Positions 15,555 through 22,910 are shown, counted from the first letter of the stretch. The stretch is DNA of 64,000 nt from Arthrobacter methylotrophus (GCF_039539965.1 NZ_BAABED010000001.1:3906001-3970000), one strand, 5' to 3'. Numbers and translations are program-made. The notes: generated by a model from the letters alone, not told the origin.

Positions 15555-16150
15555 CCGCAACACCCGACGACATTCGCACCACCGCCGAGGCTGCATACGA
15601 CAGGGCCCGGAACAACGCCGACTTGTCCGGCGACGCACGTCGCCGCGCAATCGCCCAGGCTTACCTGGCCGCGACCACAGCCTTGGAGAAGCTCAGGACC
15701 GACCTCGAAACGGCAACCAACGGTCGAGCCGACGCGCTTGCCAAACAGCTTTACGGCGTTCCCGCGCCTGGAGATGCAAGCGTCTCGCTGTCGTACCGGG
15801 ATGCTCAGGATCGAGCAGCCGCCAAGGCGGAAGATGAATCCACAGCCATCGCACTCATCAACCGGGCCATGATCGCCGGCGACGATCTCATGGTGCGAGC
15901 GTTACTCGACGTCGGCTACTCCAACCAATGGGCCGGTGTCATCAACGCGTACGTCGAACGCAACCCCACCAAAGAGGCTATCGCCCAGGAACTCTGGGAT
16001 CTCGGGATGTCCAGCGGTAAGGCCAGCGCAGTACTCGGCGGATTCTTCACCTACTACGCCGCTAAGCCGCCGGAGCTCCAGAGCCTCAGTGACTACAAGA
16101 TCCAGGAAGTCGCATCCGGCCAGCCGTCAACCAGCCAGCAATTCGCATGA
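15551..16150 (+). CDS. Helical phage-type protein, unknown function
   Basis: A 199-residue, almost all-helical, Ala/Asp/Arg-rich protein: TAEAAYDRARNNADLSGDAR, then LINRAMIAGDDLMVRALLDV and QELWDLGMSSGKASAVLGGF. Similar short helical proteins occur in the structural region of actinobacteriophages, but no precise function is known to me. Coupled to genes on both sides by ATGA overlaps. Confidence 0.6.
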   Translation: MTATPDDIRTTAEAAYDRARNNADLSGDARRRAIAQAYLAATTALEKLRTDLETATNGRADALAKQLYGVPAPGDASVSLSYRDAQDRAAAKAEDESTAIALINRAMIAGDDLMVRALLDVGYSNQWAGVINAYVERNPTKEAIAQELWDLGMSSGKASAVLGGFFTYYAAKPPELQSLSDYKIQEVASGQPSTSQQFA

Positions 16151-16428
16151 GCCTGAGCATGGCACACAGCACCGATAGGAATAGGAACACCTCTATGCAA
16201 AATGACCAAGCGTTGCTGGCCATCGTCGATGGCATCGACCGCAGAGACTCCAAGATCGTAGACCTCGAAGCCGAGAACGCTCAGCTCAGGGCAGCACTGC
16301 AAGCGGCAACGGCACAGGGAGCACCAGCACAGGGCAAGCAGCCAACAGTTGGAAAGCAAACGGCCGGCAGTCAGCCGCACGCGTCGCCGTTTGACTCCGA
16401 CGGCCAAGACCCCCGGTCCCTTGTTTGA
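16147..16428 (+). CDS. Short coiled-coil protein
   Basis: A 93-residue protein. IVDLEAENAQLRAALQAATA forms a leucine-heptad coiled coil (residues about 37-56), followed by a Gln/Pro-rich tail. A second ATG at 16195 starts a form lacking the first 16 residues and may be the true one. ATGA overlap with the previous gene argues for the longer form. Function unknown; scaffold-like or adaptor roles are possible. Confidence 0.55.
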   Translation: MSLSMAHSTDRNRNTSMQNDQALLAIVDGIDRRDSKIVDLEAENAQLRAALQAATAQGAPAQGKQPTVGKQTAGSQPHASPFDSDGQDPRSLV

Positions 16429-16584
16429 GGCGGCCCCTACCCCCAGGGGTGCCTTATGGTCCGGGCCCTTTGACTTAGACCGTGAGGGCTGCGTCTCGGA
16501 TCTCAGTCAAGTTAGAACATTTCGGCTTGAGCGCCAGACTCAGGCCGTTTCTAAGCGGCACGAGGCCGTATGGAGGTAAAGATC
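16429..16584. other. Gap before the terminase-like gene with a short hairpin
   Basis: CCCCT (16434-16438) and AGGGG (16445-16449) form a 5-bp hairpin without a T-run. The rest has no open frame of note. In phages and satellites the packaging signal often lies beside the small terminase gene, so this 156-bp stretch is the place to look for one; none can be identified from sequence alone. Confidence 0.3.
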
Positions 16585-17052
16585 ATGCCAGGACCGGCGC
16601 CAGACCCTAACGCGTTACGTCGTGACCGGCCAAGCGATACTGCGGGCTGGACCATGCTTCCGGCGTCGGACTATTCCGGTCCTGTGCCCGAGTGGCCGCT
16701 GCCAACGCAGTCTGACCGCGAGGTTGAGCTTTGGGCTTACTTCTGGAAGAAGCCGCAGGGTCTCTTGTGGGCGCAGACCGGGCAGGCTTACGAGGTTGCC
16801 GTTTTTGTGCGTCGGTTCGCTGAGGCGGAGGAGCCCAATTCTTCGGTGACGTTGAATATCTTGGTTCAGCGGCTCGGCGACTCCCTGCTCCTGACTATTC
16901 CGGCGATGGCCAGGGCGCGCGTGAAGATTGCCAGCGACGAGGTTACTAAGCGGCGATCTAAGCCGAGGGCTGATGCGCCGAAACTCTCTGCCAGTGAGCG
17001 ATGGAAGGCGCGCAACGCCGATGCCCGCGATGCCGAGGCGCCCGGCTTCTGA
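16585..17052 (+). CDS. Terminase small-subunit-like protein
   Basis: A 155-residue protein beginning MPGPAPDPNALRRDRPSDTA, a start shared by P27-type/actinophage small terminases (MPGPAP plus basic residues). ELWAYFWKKPQGLLWAQTGQ and AYEVAVFVRRFAEAE fit the helical DNA-recognition and oligomerisation region, and the C-terminus is basic. Small terminases select DNA for packaging. ATG 16585 has GGAGG 8 nt upstream. No large terminase follows; the operon ends in a hairpin 20 bp later. In PICI-type satellites a lone TerS redirects the helper phage's packaging machinery, which is what this arrangement suggests. Confidence 0.65.
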   Translation: MPGPAPDPNALRRDRPSDTAGWTMLPASDYSGPVPEWPLPTQSDREVELWAYFWKKPQGLLWAQTGQAYEVAVFVRRFAEAEEPNSSVTLNILVQRLGDSLLLTIPAMARARVKIASDEVTKRRSKPRADAPKLSASERWKARNADARDAEAPGF

Positions 17053-17071
17053 GCAGCCCATACAGCCCCGC

Positions 17072-17110
17072 GAATACCCCGCATGGCCAACGAGCCAGTG
17101 CGGGGCATTC
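17072..17110 (+). terminator. Hairpin after the terminase-like gene
   Basis: GAAT-A-CCCCGCA (17072-17083) pairs with TGCGGGG-C-ATTC (17099-17110) around a 15-nt loop. No strong T-run follows. A nearly identical and better-paired copy lies at 19012-19050, so this is a repeated structural element of the island. Confidence 0.6.
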
Positions 17111-17177
17111 TGCGTTGTTCAAAGGGGCACCTGCCCTCGTGCAGGGCATGGACGGCAAGAACTATGCGCCGCCAAGG

Positions 17178-17196
17178 GTACTCGCTCAGTGAGTAC
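17178..17196. repeat. Short inverted repeat GTACTC/GAGTAC
   Basis: Six-bp arms with a 7-bp spacer lie 20 bp beyond the stop of the leftward lipoprotein gene, between two convergent transcription units. It may be a weak bidirectional stop or a protein site. Confidence 0.3.
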
Positions 17197-17215
17197 GGGC
17201 GCTATCCGCCCCCGC

Positions 17216-17635
17216 CTACTTAGCTTTGCAATAGGCCAGGCCGGCAGTGATTACTAGGGTCATCGTCTGTGCGGGCGTGTACCCGAGCGCCTCGACTTTA
17301 GTTGTCAGTGGTGCACCTGTGATGCCGTCGGCCATGTACTCGCAGACTTTGTGCCCAGCAGCCTTGAGTTCCGTATCGCTGCCCGTCGGAATAGACTTCC
17401 GAGCCGCGCTCAGGAAGATGTCATCTGACTGTTGGGGTGTCATTCCATCCAGAGCTGTTTTTAGCCCCTGGACCGACCCCGACGGTGTTTGGCTGGCCGT
17501 AGGAGTGGAAGCCGCCGCCGTGCCCGTCTGAGTCGCCGACGTCGCTACTGTGGCAGCTTGAGGCGACACTGCCGGCGCCGAGCAGCCAGCCAGTAGGAGG
17601 GCAGCGAGCGGGAAGAGCACAATCGATGTCTTCAT
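17216..17635 (-). CDS. Secreted lipoprotein with DUF732-like domain
   Basis: A 139-residue lipoprotein. MKTSIVLFPLAALLLAGC is a signal peptide ending in lipobox LLAGC. A Ser/Thr/Ala linker follows, then a DUF732-type domain with two cysteines (VCEYMADGITG and AGLAYCKAK), which in mycobacterial relatives are thought to form a disulfide. GGGGGA lies 5 nt before ATG 17635. It is the first cargo gene after the packaging-type module and is oriented leftward. Surface lipoproteins carried by temperate phages sometimes block superinfection, a possibility here. Confidence 0.78.
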   Translation of the reverse strand: MKTSIVLFPLAALLLAGCSAPAVSPQAATVATSATQTGTAAASTPTASQTPSGSVQGLKTALDGMTPQQSDDIFLSAARKSIPTGSDTELKAAGHKVCEYMADGITGAPLTTKVEALGYTPAQTMTLVITAGLAYCKAK

Positions 17636-17659
17636 AGGTTCCCCCAAATTAGGTGCCAA

Positions 17660-18003
17660 CAGTCGCTTCAGCGTAGAGCACCGCTCCCTCGCCTCAACGG
17701 CTGTGAACAGATAGCCCTTCTGCTTTTTTCGTTAGTCGGCACGCTCGCGCTGTGGTGGCTGGGCGTGGAGGCCGGTTTGGTGCGACCTCGGCGCAGGGGG
17801 TCTATAAGGAGATATACGGCCCGTATAAGGAATTTCTTATAACTTCCACGCCGCAATGAATGACGAGAGGCTGTCTTGTTGCCGATGGCGCCCACGCCTC
17901 GTATTCTGTGTCAGTCCGAGCTCACGCCCGGATTCGCGCCGGGATGCAGCCCTGTAGTGCACGGATAGCCACGGTCTCGCACAGTGAGGGGCTGCTTTGT
18001 CGT
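17660..18003. other. Gene-free stretch with operator-like palindromes
   Basis: No convincing gene. TATAAGGA occurs at 17803-17810 and 17824-17831, and the second copy lies in TATAAGGAA-TTTCTTATA (17824-17841), an 18-bp palindrome matching at 16 positions. The AT-rich patch in otherwise GC-rich DNA suits a promoter/operator for the leftward lipoprotein gene or for an unseen RNA. Confidence 0.4.
17824..17841. promoter_or_regulatory. Candidate operator, TATAAG...CTTATA palindrome
   Basis: An 18-bp near-palindrome with a half-site copy 21 bp upstream (two helical turns), as expected for a dimeric repressor with cooperative binding. The protein that binds is not known. Confidence 0.35.
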
Positions 18004-18303
18004 TTAACGCACCCTCGGGTCAAGCTTCCGCCTTCGCACCCGGGACGCTTCCACCCAGACCTCTTTGCGGCCCTCGTAGTAGTCCATCGGCCAGGGCACT
18101 GACACCAGCACATGCACCCGGGTCCATCCGTATGCGAAGGCTGGCACCTCGTGGCTTTGCCCGTTGTTGTAATCCAGCATCACGAACACGGGCAGCGGCT
18201 CTTTGGGCCTCGTCGCGCCCGCCACCGCCGCGGGATCCAGAGGCGGCACCACGGGCGTGACCTTGCGCGACTGGGGCGGCCCCCAGAACTTCTTTTCCTC
18301 CAT
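18004..18303 (-). CDS. Small island protein, unknown function
   Basis: A 99-residue protein: EEKKFWGPPQSRKVTPVVPP, then a core PVFVMLDYNNGQSHEVPAFA and VHVLVSVPWPMDYYEGRKEV that looks beta-rich, and a basic C-terminus RRRKLDPRVR. Resembles short hypothetical proteins of actinobacteriophages. The open frame runs upstream to 18852, but that part overlaps a better gene on the other strand, so ATG 18303 is preferred. No good ribosome-binding site is visible. Confidence 0.5.
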   Translation of the reverse strand: MEEKKFWGPPQSRKVTPVVPPLDPAAVAGATRPKEPLPVFVMLDYNNGQSHEVPAFAYGWTRVHVLVSVPWPMDYYEGRKEVWVEASRVRRRKLDPRVR

Positions 18304-18426
18304 GGCCAGAGTCTGCCACCGCGGGCAGACAATCGGGGGCCCGTCTCTGGCTTTTACCCTGGCCCCGTGGAAAGGTAGCCCTACCGGGCCAGCATTGGGG
18401 CTGCCCGGAGACGAATTGGGGAACGC

Positions 18427-18906
18427 GTGGAACTCACCGAGCTTGTAGAACACCTCAACCGACAAGGCAACGAGTGGCCAGCCTCTGCATTCGGGGGCGT
18501 AGAAGGGACCCTTGCAGGGCTTGCCCAGTACAGGCTCCTCAAGACGATTGGCGAAGAACGGGTCATCTGGGCGCACGGAAAGGCCGCGCCGACCGACGAC
18601 GGCGGAGTTACCCTTGAGGCGCTCGTATTCACAGAGGCCTACGTGCTGACGGATAACACAGGAGGGACCGCTGCGCAGGGGCCCCGCGCAGGAACTACCC
18701 GGGTGATCCCGTGGACTGAACTCACAGGCCTGACGCTGCGAGACTACTGGCCAGACGGAAGCGGATCTAAGACGGAGAGAGCGCACTTCACCGTGCACAT
18801 GGGAGAAGGCCGCGATTTTGAGATCCTGCCCGGCGCAACCGATGGAAGGCATGCGACCGTAGAGCTGCTGGACTTTGCGCTTCGCAAGTTGGCGGCCAAG
18901 AAATAG
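18427..18906 (+). CDS. Island hypothetical protein
   Basis: A 159-residue protein with a GTG start and GGGGAA upstream. LTELVEHLNRQGNEWPASAF is helical; VIPWTELTGLTLRDYWPDGS and HFTVHMGEGRDFEILPG look like a PH-like beta domain as in phage or Streptomyces hypotheticals. LLDFALRKLAAKK closes with a basic helix. Function unknown. It is followed by a strong 13-bp-stem hairpin. Confidence 0.65.
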   Translation: MELTELVEHLNRQGNEWPASAFGGVEGTLAGLAQYRLLKTIGEERVIWAHGKAAPTDDGGVTLEALVFTEAYVLTDNTGGTAAQGPRAGTTRVIPWTELTGLTLRDYWPDGSGSKTERAHFTVHMGEGRDFEILPGATDGRHATVELLDFALRKLAAKK

Positions 18907-19011
18907 ACGGGCAGTCCGCTCTGACAGCGAAAGAATTTACTCAGTCAGGTTCCGCAATCTCGGCGGCACTGAATGTCCTCACTGGCGCCTGAGTAGGCCA
19001 CTCGCGAACGC

Positions 19012-19050
19012 GAATGCCCCGCACGCCTCACCGGCCAGTGCGGGGCATTC
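19012..19050 (+). terminator. Strong 13-bp hairpin, second copy of the island hairpin
   Basis: GAATGCCCCGCAC (19012-19024) pairs perfectly with GTGCGGGGCATTC (19038-19050) around a 13-nt loop. It follows the 18427-18906 gene. The right arm and the following TCTGCGT are identical to the hairpin at 17072-17110. Confidence 0.65.
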
Positions 19051-19235
19051 TGCGTCCTCCAGTAACCCCGCCCCCGGACGCTCACCAGGCGCCAGAGGGT
19101 GGGCTAGCGGAATCTCCACAGGCTGCCGGCCGATAGCCCGTCAGGGTAGCGATAAAGGAAATGTCTCAACTAGCAGACCCCCCTTTGTTTCCCCGGCAGG
19201 GTGCCCCAGCCCTGTGTCCTTCAATTCCTACGGCA
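19051..19235. other. Short gene-free stretch between convergent units
   Basis: Nothing recognisable was seen between the hairpin and the stop of the leftward three-gene operon. Confidence 0.5.
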
Positions 19236-20192
19236 TCAGAAGTTCAACGAGGCCCTGATTGTTTCCCTGGCGAGCTCGGTGAGCTTGTCTCGGCCGACGC
19301 TGGTCCACTCTGTGTCTTTATTGTATTCGTCACGAATTTTGGGAAGTACTGTGATCCACAGGTCATCGGACAGGGCCAAGCCAAGGTACTCGGAGCTGTG
19401 ATGGATTCCGGCATAATGGCTCGAACGATATACGACAAATCCACCGTCGAAGTGAATTTCCAAGCTGAAATTTGCGTCGAGGCTGGCGTCGCGAATTTCG
19501 ATCTTGGCAGGACCAAAGTGAGCGTTGCCGCCAGCGATGAGCGACGACAGATCCACCCGGCCGAACGCGGCGTCGTCTGTGAATCGGGCACCTCGTCGCA
19601 TACCGTCCTTGGACGCCATCTCCTCCACCCAACTGATCGACACATCAGGGGCAAGTTGCTGGGTCATTTGGAATCGGTACAGAATCCAAAGGAAAAAGTC
19701 GGAGATGACGGACTCGGGGATCGTGTCCATTTCCATGCTCACCCCGCCCGGACCGAATGACGGGAACATTGCTTTTACCGCGTTGGTCACCGGGTTTTTT
19801 ACCGTCGGAGCATCGCGCGCACTGACTAGGACCGATGTACCGTCCTCGCCAGTGTTTTCGTATACCGTGATATCGAAGGCCTTTCGGACGTACGTCGCCT
19901 TCCAGTCGGAATGCTGCCCGAGAAGGCGAAGAAGCGTCTTGTTGAGCACGTCATAGTAGTAGCGAACGCGAAGGCGACGCGGTGCACCGTTGCCAGGGTC
20001 CTCTATACGGGCTGTCCCCGGACGAAAAACCATCTCTGTCGAGGAATTGACGACAGCCATCTCGTCCTGCAAACTGCCAAAACCCTCACTCGGCGCGGTG
20101 GGGTTTGTTGGGTATTTATTATCTTCGATCTCGATTAGCAGATCATCCAGTTTGCCGTTATAGGCTACCCGGATTGGCTTGACGGATATCAT
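19236..20192 (-). CDS. Third gene of the unknown cargo operon
   Basis: About 318 residues from ATG 20192 (TTG or GTG starts slightly upstream are possible). No known family is recognised. RRLRVRYYYDVLNKTLLRLL and SDFFLWILYRFQMTQQLAPD are the hydrophobic-aromatic segments; GAPRRLRVRYYYD and SSLIAGGNAHFGPAKIEIRD suggest alternating beta strands. No classic transmembrane helix is certain. It overlaps the membrane-protein gene by about 35 bp. Codon use and GC are lower than the surrounding island, pointing to separate acquisition. Possibly the sensor or effector of a three-part system. Confidence 0.7.
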   Translation of the reverse strand: MISVKPIRVAYNGKLDDLLIEIEDNKYPTNPTAPSEGFGSLQDEMAVVNSSTEMVFRPGTARIEDPGNGAPRRLRVRYYYDVLNKTLLRLLGQHSDWKATYVRKAFDITVYENTGEDGTSVLVSARDAPTVKNPVTNAVKAMFPSFGPGGVSMEMDTIPESVISDFFLWILYRFQMTQQLAPDVSISWVEEMASKDGMRRGARFTDDAAFGRVDLSSLIAGGNAHFGPAKIEIRDASLDANFSLEIHFDGGFVVYRSSHYAGIHHSSEYLGLALSDDLWITVLPKIRDEYNKDTEWTSVGRDKLTELARETIRASLNF

Positions 20193-20880
20193 CCCGCTTG
20201 TCAACACTCCCAATGGAGTCCCCCTTCATTGCGAAACCTTCAATGGTCGCGTCTGTTTTGAAACATTTTGAAAGCAATAAAGCCCGCCACGATCGTTTGT
20301 CTTTGACCAGCGGATGAACGGAAAGTTCACAATCAATTTTTGTTGAGATTGAACGGGGCTCCTTCAGATGTAGAGATATTTCCCCGTCAGCACCAGGACC
20401 TTTCGAAAGCCCATTTTTGAATCGCGTAGTCAAGCATCCGCCGCTCAGGGCCGTTTCCCGACCATAGACTTGCTTGCGGATGCGCAGGTTCTCCATCGGA
20501 GAGAACTGAAGCTGCGCTTCCACCAGATGCCTTGCGGTAAGGCTTAGTATCCATCGCGCGAGGTAGGTGTCGGCGGTGACCAGATAGCGAAAGCACACTC
20601 CGGTTTCACGATGCGTGAGCTCGGGCCTGCTGTTAGCGGGCGGCTCCCGCCCTATCACCCACGTCAGCTCCACCTTCGGAAAACCAAGTAGGACATTGAA
20701 AAGCATCAGTGTGACGAGGCCAGAGGCAAGGGCCACAAATATGCTCACCAAGGCGTCGACCTGCTGATTGCCAAAGTTGGGCGGAAGGCCCTTGGTGATG
20801 TTGTACACGACTATTGTTACTGCGTACTTAATGCTGTCAGCGAGCGTGGTCCAGGTGATTTTCAACCGGCAGCAGCCCAC
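20158..20880 (-). CDS. Second gene of the cargo operon, membrane protein
   Basis: A 240-residue protein with a GTG start overlapping the previous gene by 19 bp. Two hydrophobic spans near the N-terminus (about 12-30 and 43-67: LVSIFVALASGLVTLMLFNV) are followed by a soluble domain with WVIGREPPANSRPELTHRET and a Cys-containing C-terminal half. Topology with a cytosolic C-domain is likely. No family is recognised. A membrane-bound component between two soluble partners is a frequent design in abortive-infection systems, but this is only analogy. Confidence 0.68.
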   Translation of the reverse strand: MGCCRLKITWTTLADSIKYAVTIVVYNITKGLPPNFGNQQVDALVSIFVALASGLVTLMLFNVLLGFPKVELTWVIGREPPANSRPELTHRETGVCFRYLVTADTYLARWILSLTARHLVEAQLQFSPMENLRIRKQVYGRETALSGGCLTTRFKNGLSKGPGADGEISLHLKEPRSISTKIDCELSVHPLVKDKRSWRALLLSKCFKTDATIEGFAMKGDSIGSVDKRDDIRQANPGSL

Positions 20881-21338
20881 CTGGCAGCCGTCTGTACCGA
20901 TCGGTTCAATTCGGCGGGCTCAACGTTTGGGCTTGTGATCACTATTCCTTCTTGGCGCAGGGAAACGCTGCCGTTCTTGCTGGCATCAAGTAGGCGGATG
21001 GAATCAACATAAATTCCGGGAAGTTCCGATTTTAGAAAAGCCTCAATTCCGTCTGGATCAACGGAATTTACGAGTGCGACCAGCTCGCTCCGAAGTTCAT
21101 CAACTTCCTCGCCTTCCAGACGAGTAAAGAATCGATCAGTTAGAACTGCATCCATGACTCTGTATCCCTGCTTGCAGAGTCCAGCGGCAAGGAAAATGAC
21201 TTCTTGGGATCCGATCAGCATCGGGTGCATCGTGGCACCTTCAAAGCTTTCAGGATCCCGTTCTGAGGGGTTCGGGACAATCGAAAGCTCCGACCGGCCT
21301 TGAGGCCTATCGTATGAAATGAGCTGGAGGACTGTCAT
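20862..21338 (-). CDS. First gene of the unknown cargo operon
   Basis: A 158-residue soluble protein. EVIFLAAGLCKQGYRVMDAV and FFTRLEGEEVDELRSELVAL look helical; the C-terminal part YVDSIRLLDASKNGSVSLRQ is beta-rich. No domain is recognised. ATG 21338 lies close to TATTG on a short upstream region, perhaps a leaderless message. It starts the leftward three-gene unit in which all genes overlap, so stoichiometric expression and joint function are likely. Confidence 0.68.
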   Translation of the reverse strand: MTVLQLISYDRPQGRSELSIVPNPSERDPESFEGATMHPMLIGSQEVIFLAAGLCKQGYRVMDAVLTDRFFTRLEGEEVDELRSELVALVNSVDPDGIEAFLKSELPGIYVDSIRLLDASKNGSVSLRQEGIVITSPNVEPAELNRSVQTAARWAAAG

Positions 21339-21437
21339 AACGCAATACTGTCAGATGGCACAGACATTCGGGAACCTTTGCCCGTAACGGGTGGTACCAA
21401 CCGATCCGCAGGGCGTGGGCCGGCGCGCTCCGCATAC

Positions 21438-21611
21438 CTAACGCTTCTTGCCGAACCGGAACGTCAAGCCGGGCAGGATCTTCAGGGTTACGCGTCCGCG
21501 GCTGTTTACCGTCACCGGCCCGAGCTTCTCGGAGACTGACGCCCCGGACTCGGAGATGTTGACATGCCCGGTCTTGCCGAGCTTGACCCGCTTGCGGTAG
21601 AAGAATCCCAT
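21438..21611 (-). CDS. DUF4236 small protein
   Basis: A 57-residue protein: MGFFYRKRVKLGKTGHVNIS then GPVTVNSRGRVTLKILPGLT, matching DUF4236 (basic start, N-x-S-x-S-G motif, then beta strands and N-S-R-G-R). These tiny domains are common on mobile elements and of unknown role. ATG 21611 is preferred; the frame extends to 21641. Divergent from the double-HTH gene across a palindrome-rich spacer. Confidence 0.7.
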   Translation of the reverse strand: MGFFYRKRVKLGKTGHVNISESGASVSEKLGPVTVNSRGRVTLKILPGLTFRFGKKR

Positions 21612-21660
21612 GCCCGTATCCTCTGCTATCGGTTCGGCCAAAGCAATGCCCGGTCCACGT

Positions 21661-21690
21661 CCCTAATTAGGGATCCCCAAAAAGGGATCG
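21661..21690. promoter_or_regulatory. Palindromic operator region between DUF4236 and double-HTH genes
   Basis: CCCTAATTAGGG (21661-21672) is a perfect 12-bp palindrome. It runs into GATCCC-CAAAAA-GGGATC, a second inverted repeat, and AGGGATC occurs twice as a direct repeat. The site lies between two divergent starts, so a regulator could control both. Confidence 0.5.
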
Positions 21691-21724
21691 CTGAAAATCG
21701 AGTGCCGGCTGTACCATCGGCGGC

Positions 21725-22219
21725 ATGACTCAGGAACCGAATCCCCTCAATGGAAAACCGAAGCTGGCCTACAGCCTGGAAGAAGCAGCCCAGGCAACGG
21801 GCTATAGCGTGGCCACGCTCCGTATTGCGATCCGGCGCCATGACTTGTTAAGCCGGTACGCCAACAGCAAGGCAATCATCCTCGCGGACGAGCTCCAAGA
21901 CTGGCTGAATTCGCTTGCCACCGAACCGAAAGGGGGACATCAACCTCTCAGCCACTTGGCGGACCCCGCCGATCTAGCGCCGTTCCCGGGGCCGCCCAAT
22001 AAGCCTGAGCCGGCTGCCGCACCTGCCATGACCACTCAAAGGCTCGCTTACACCTTCGAGCAGGCCGCGGAACAATCCGGCTACTCAATCCGGACACTGA
22101 AACAGCAGGTCGCTGACGGCAACCTGAGAGCCCGATACGCCAACTCAAAAGGCGTCATACGCCACGCAGACCTAGACGCGTGGTTGGATGCTTTGCCGGC
22201 AGAACCGCCAGTCAAGTAA
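21725..22219 (+). CDS. Protein with two excisionase-type HTH domains in tandem
   Basis: A 164-residue protein made of an internal duplication: KLAYSLEEAAQATGYSVATL (about 13-32) and RLAYTFEQAAEQSGYSIRTL (about 105-124). Each is followed by a wing with RYANSKAIILADELQDWLNS or RARYANSKGVIRHADLDAWL. A Pro-rich linker joins them. Single-domain versions act as excisionases or AlpA-like activators; a covalent dimer would bind a repeated or inverted site such as the palindromes just upstream. The initiator ATG follows the GGCGGC region. Confidence 0.78.
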   Translation: MTQEPNPLNGKPKLAYSLEEAAQATGYSVATLRIAIRRHDLLSRYANSKAIILADELQDWLNSLATEPKGGHQPLSHLADPADLAPFPGPPNKPEPAAAPAMTTQRLAYTFEQAAEQSGYSIRTLKQQVADGNLRARYANSKGVIRHADLDAWLDALPAEPPVK

Positions 22220-22232
22220 CACCAGCCGTAAC

Positions 22233-22484
22233 TCAGTCCGTCGGCGGGGTATAGGAGGTTGACCGGAGTAGGGCCGTGATTCTCTCACGCTGCGTGCGCG
22301 GCTTTCGCTCCGGAAGCACCGGAGTGGCAATTATCGCCTGGTAGTGGTCTTCGTTGAATCGGTAGAGCTGGCCGATCCTGCTGTGTGGCCACTTACGGGA
22401 CCTGCACATGCGATAGACGAGTTCCCTGGATACGTTCAGCCGAGCCGCTAGATCCGCGACCGTCATCATTGGGGCGTCATTCAT
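22233..22484 (-). CDS. Excisionase-type HTH protein
   Basis: An 83-residue protein: MMTVADLAARLNVSRELVYR then SRKWPHSRIGQLYRFNEDHY, the standard HTH_17 helix-turn-helix with wing. A second ATG (22469) gives a shorter version. Basic C-terminal tail. It is divergent from the related gene at 22524 and convergent with the double-HTH gene. Possibly regulates the att-proximal promoter region. Confidence 0.78.
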   Translation of the reverse strand: MNDAPMMTVADLAARLNVSRELVYRMCRSRKWPHSRIGQLYRFNEDHYQAIIATPVLPERKPRTQRERITALLRSTSYTPPTD

Positions 22485-22523
22485 GGTTCGAGCCTACTCA
22501 GTGCCCGGTTTATCATCGGCACC

Positions 22524-22790
22524 ATGACTATTCGAAAGCAGTCAGAACGCGATATGAGCCAGACGCGGTCCTACGCTACGACACAGGACATGGCCGCCAA
22601 GTACCGGATCAGCGACCACACGGTACGCCTCAAGGCCCAGACCGGCGAATGGCCATGTGACCGCATCGGGCGCCTTTACCGCTTCTCCCCGGAACAACAA
22701 GACGAGATCACACAGATCATCGCAGCAAGACGGCCATTCAGACACGACAAAGACCGCATCGCCGCAGCACTCCGAAAACTCTCCAGCTAA
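22524..22790 (+). CDS. Excisionase-type HTH protein next to attR
   Basis: An 88-residue protein: YATTQDMAAKYRISDHTVRL then GEWPCDRIGRLYRFSPEQQD, related to the protein encoded divergently at 22233-22484 (shared W-P-x-x-R-I-G-x-L-Y-R-F). Initiation may be at 22554 (MSQTRSYAT) instead. It is the last gene of the island, about 120 bp from the attR core, a suitable place for a recombination directionality factor. Confidence 0.75.
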   Translation: MTIRKQSERDMSQTRSYATTQDMAAKYRISDHTVRLKAQTGEWPCDRIGRLYRFSPEQQDEITQIIAARRPFRHDKDRIAAALRKLSS

Positions 22791-22796
22791 GCCTTC

Positions 22797-22827
22797 TGCC
22801 CACATCCTGCCCACATTTTGCCCACAT
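22797..22827. repeat. Right arm-type repeats, TGCCCACAT x3
   Basis: TGCCCACAT begins at 22797, 22808 and 22819, an exact 11-bp period, 84 bp from the attR core. Together with the pair at 9650-9669 these are candidate arm-binding sites of the integrase N-terminal domain, or DnaA-like boxes. Confidence 0.55.
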
Positions 22828-22910
22828 TCGGTGTGAAATGAGGTGATTCCAGGTGATGAAAATCCCCGGAATCTAGCGGTTTCCCTTACCAGCATTGGGG
22901 CTGAAAAGGT

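Noticed and set aside
17668..17895. Leftward 75-codon open frame
   Set aside because: Arg/Ser-rich shadow-like composition, spans the palindrome region, no ribosome-binding site or recognisable motif.
18304..18852. Extension of the leftward gene 18004-18303 to a 282-residue protein
   Set aside because: Overlaps the better-supported rightward gene at 18427-18906 and has no conserved pattern.
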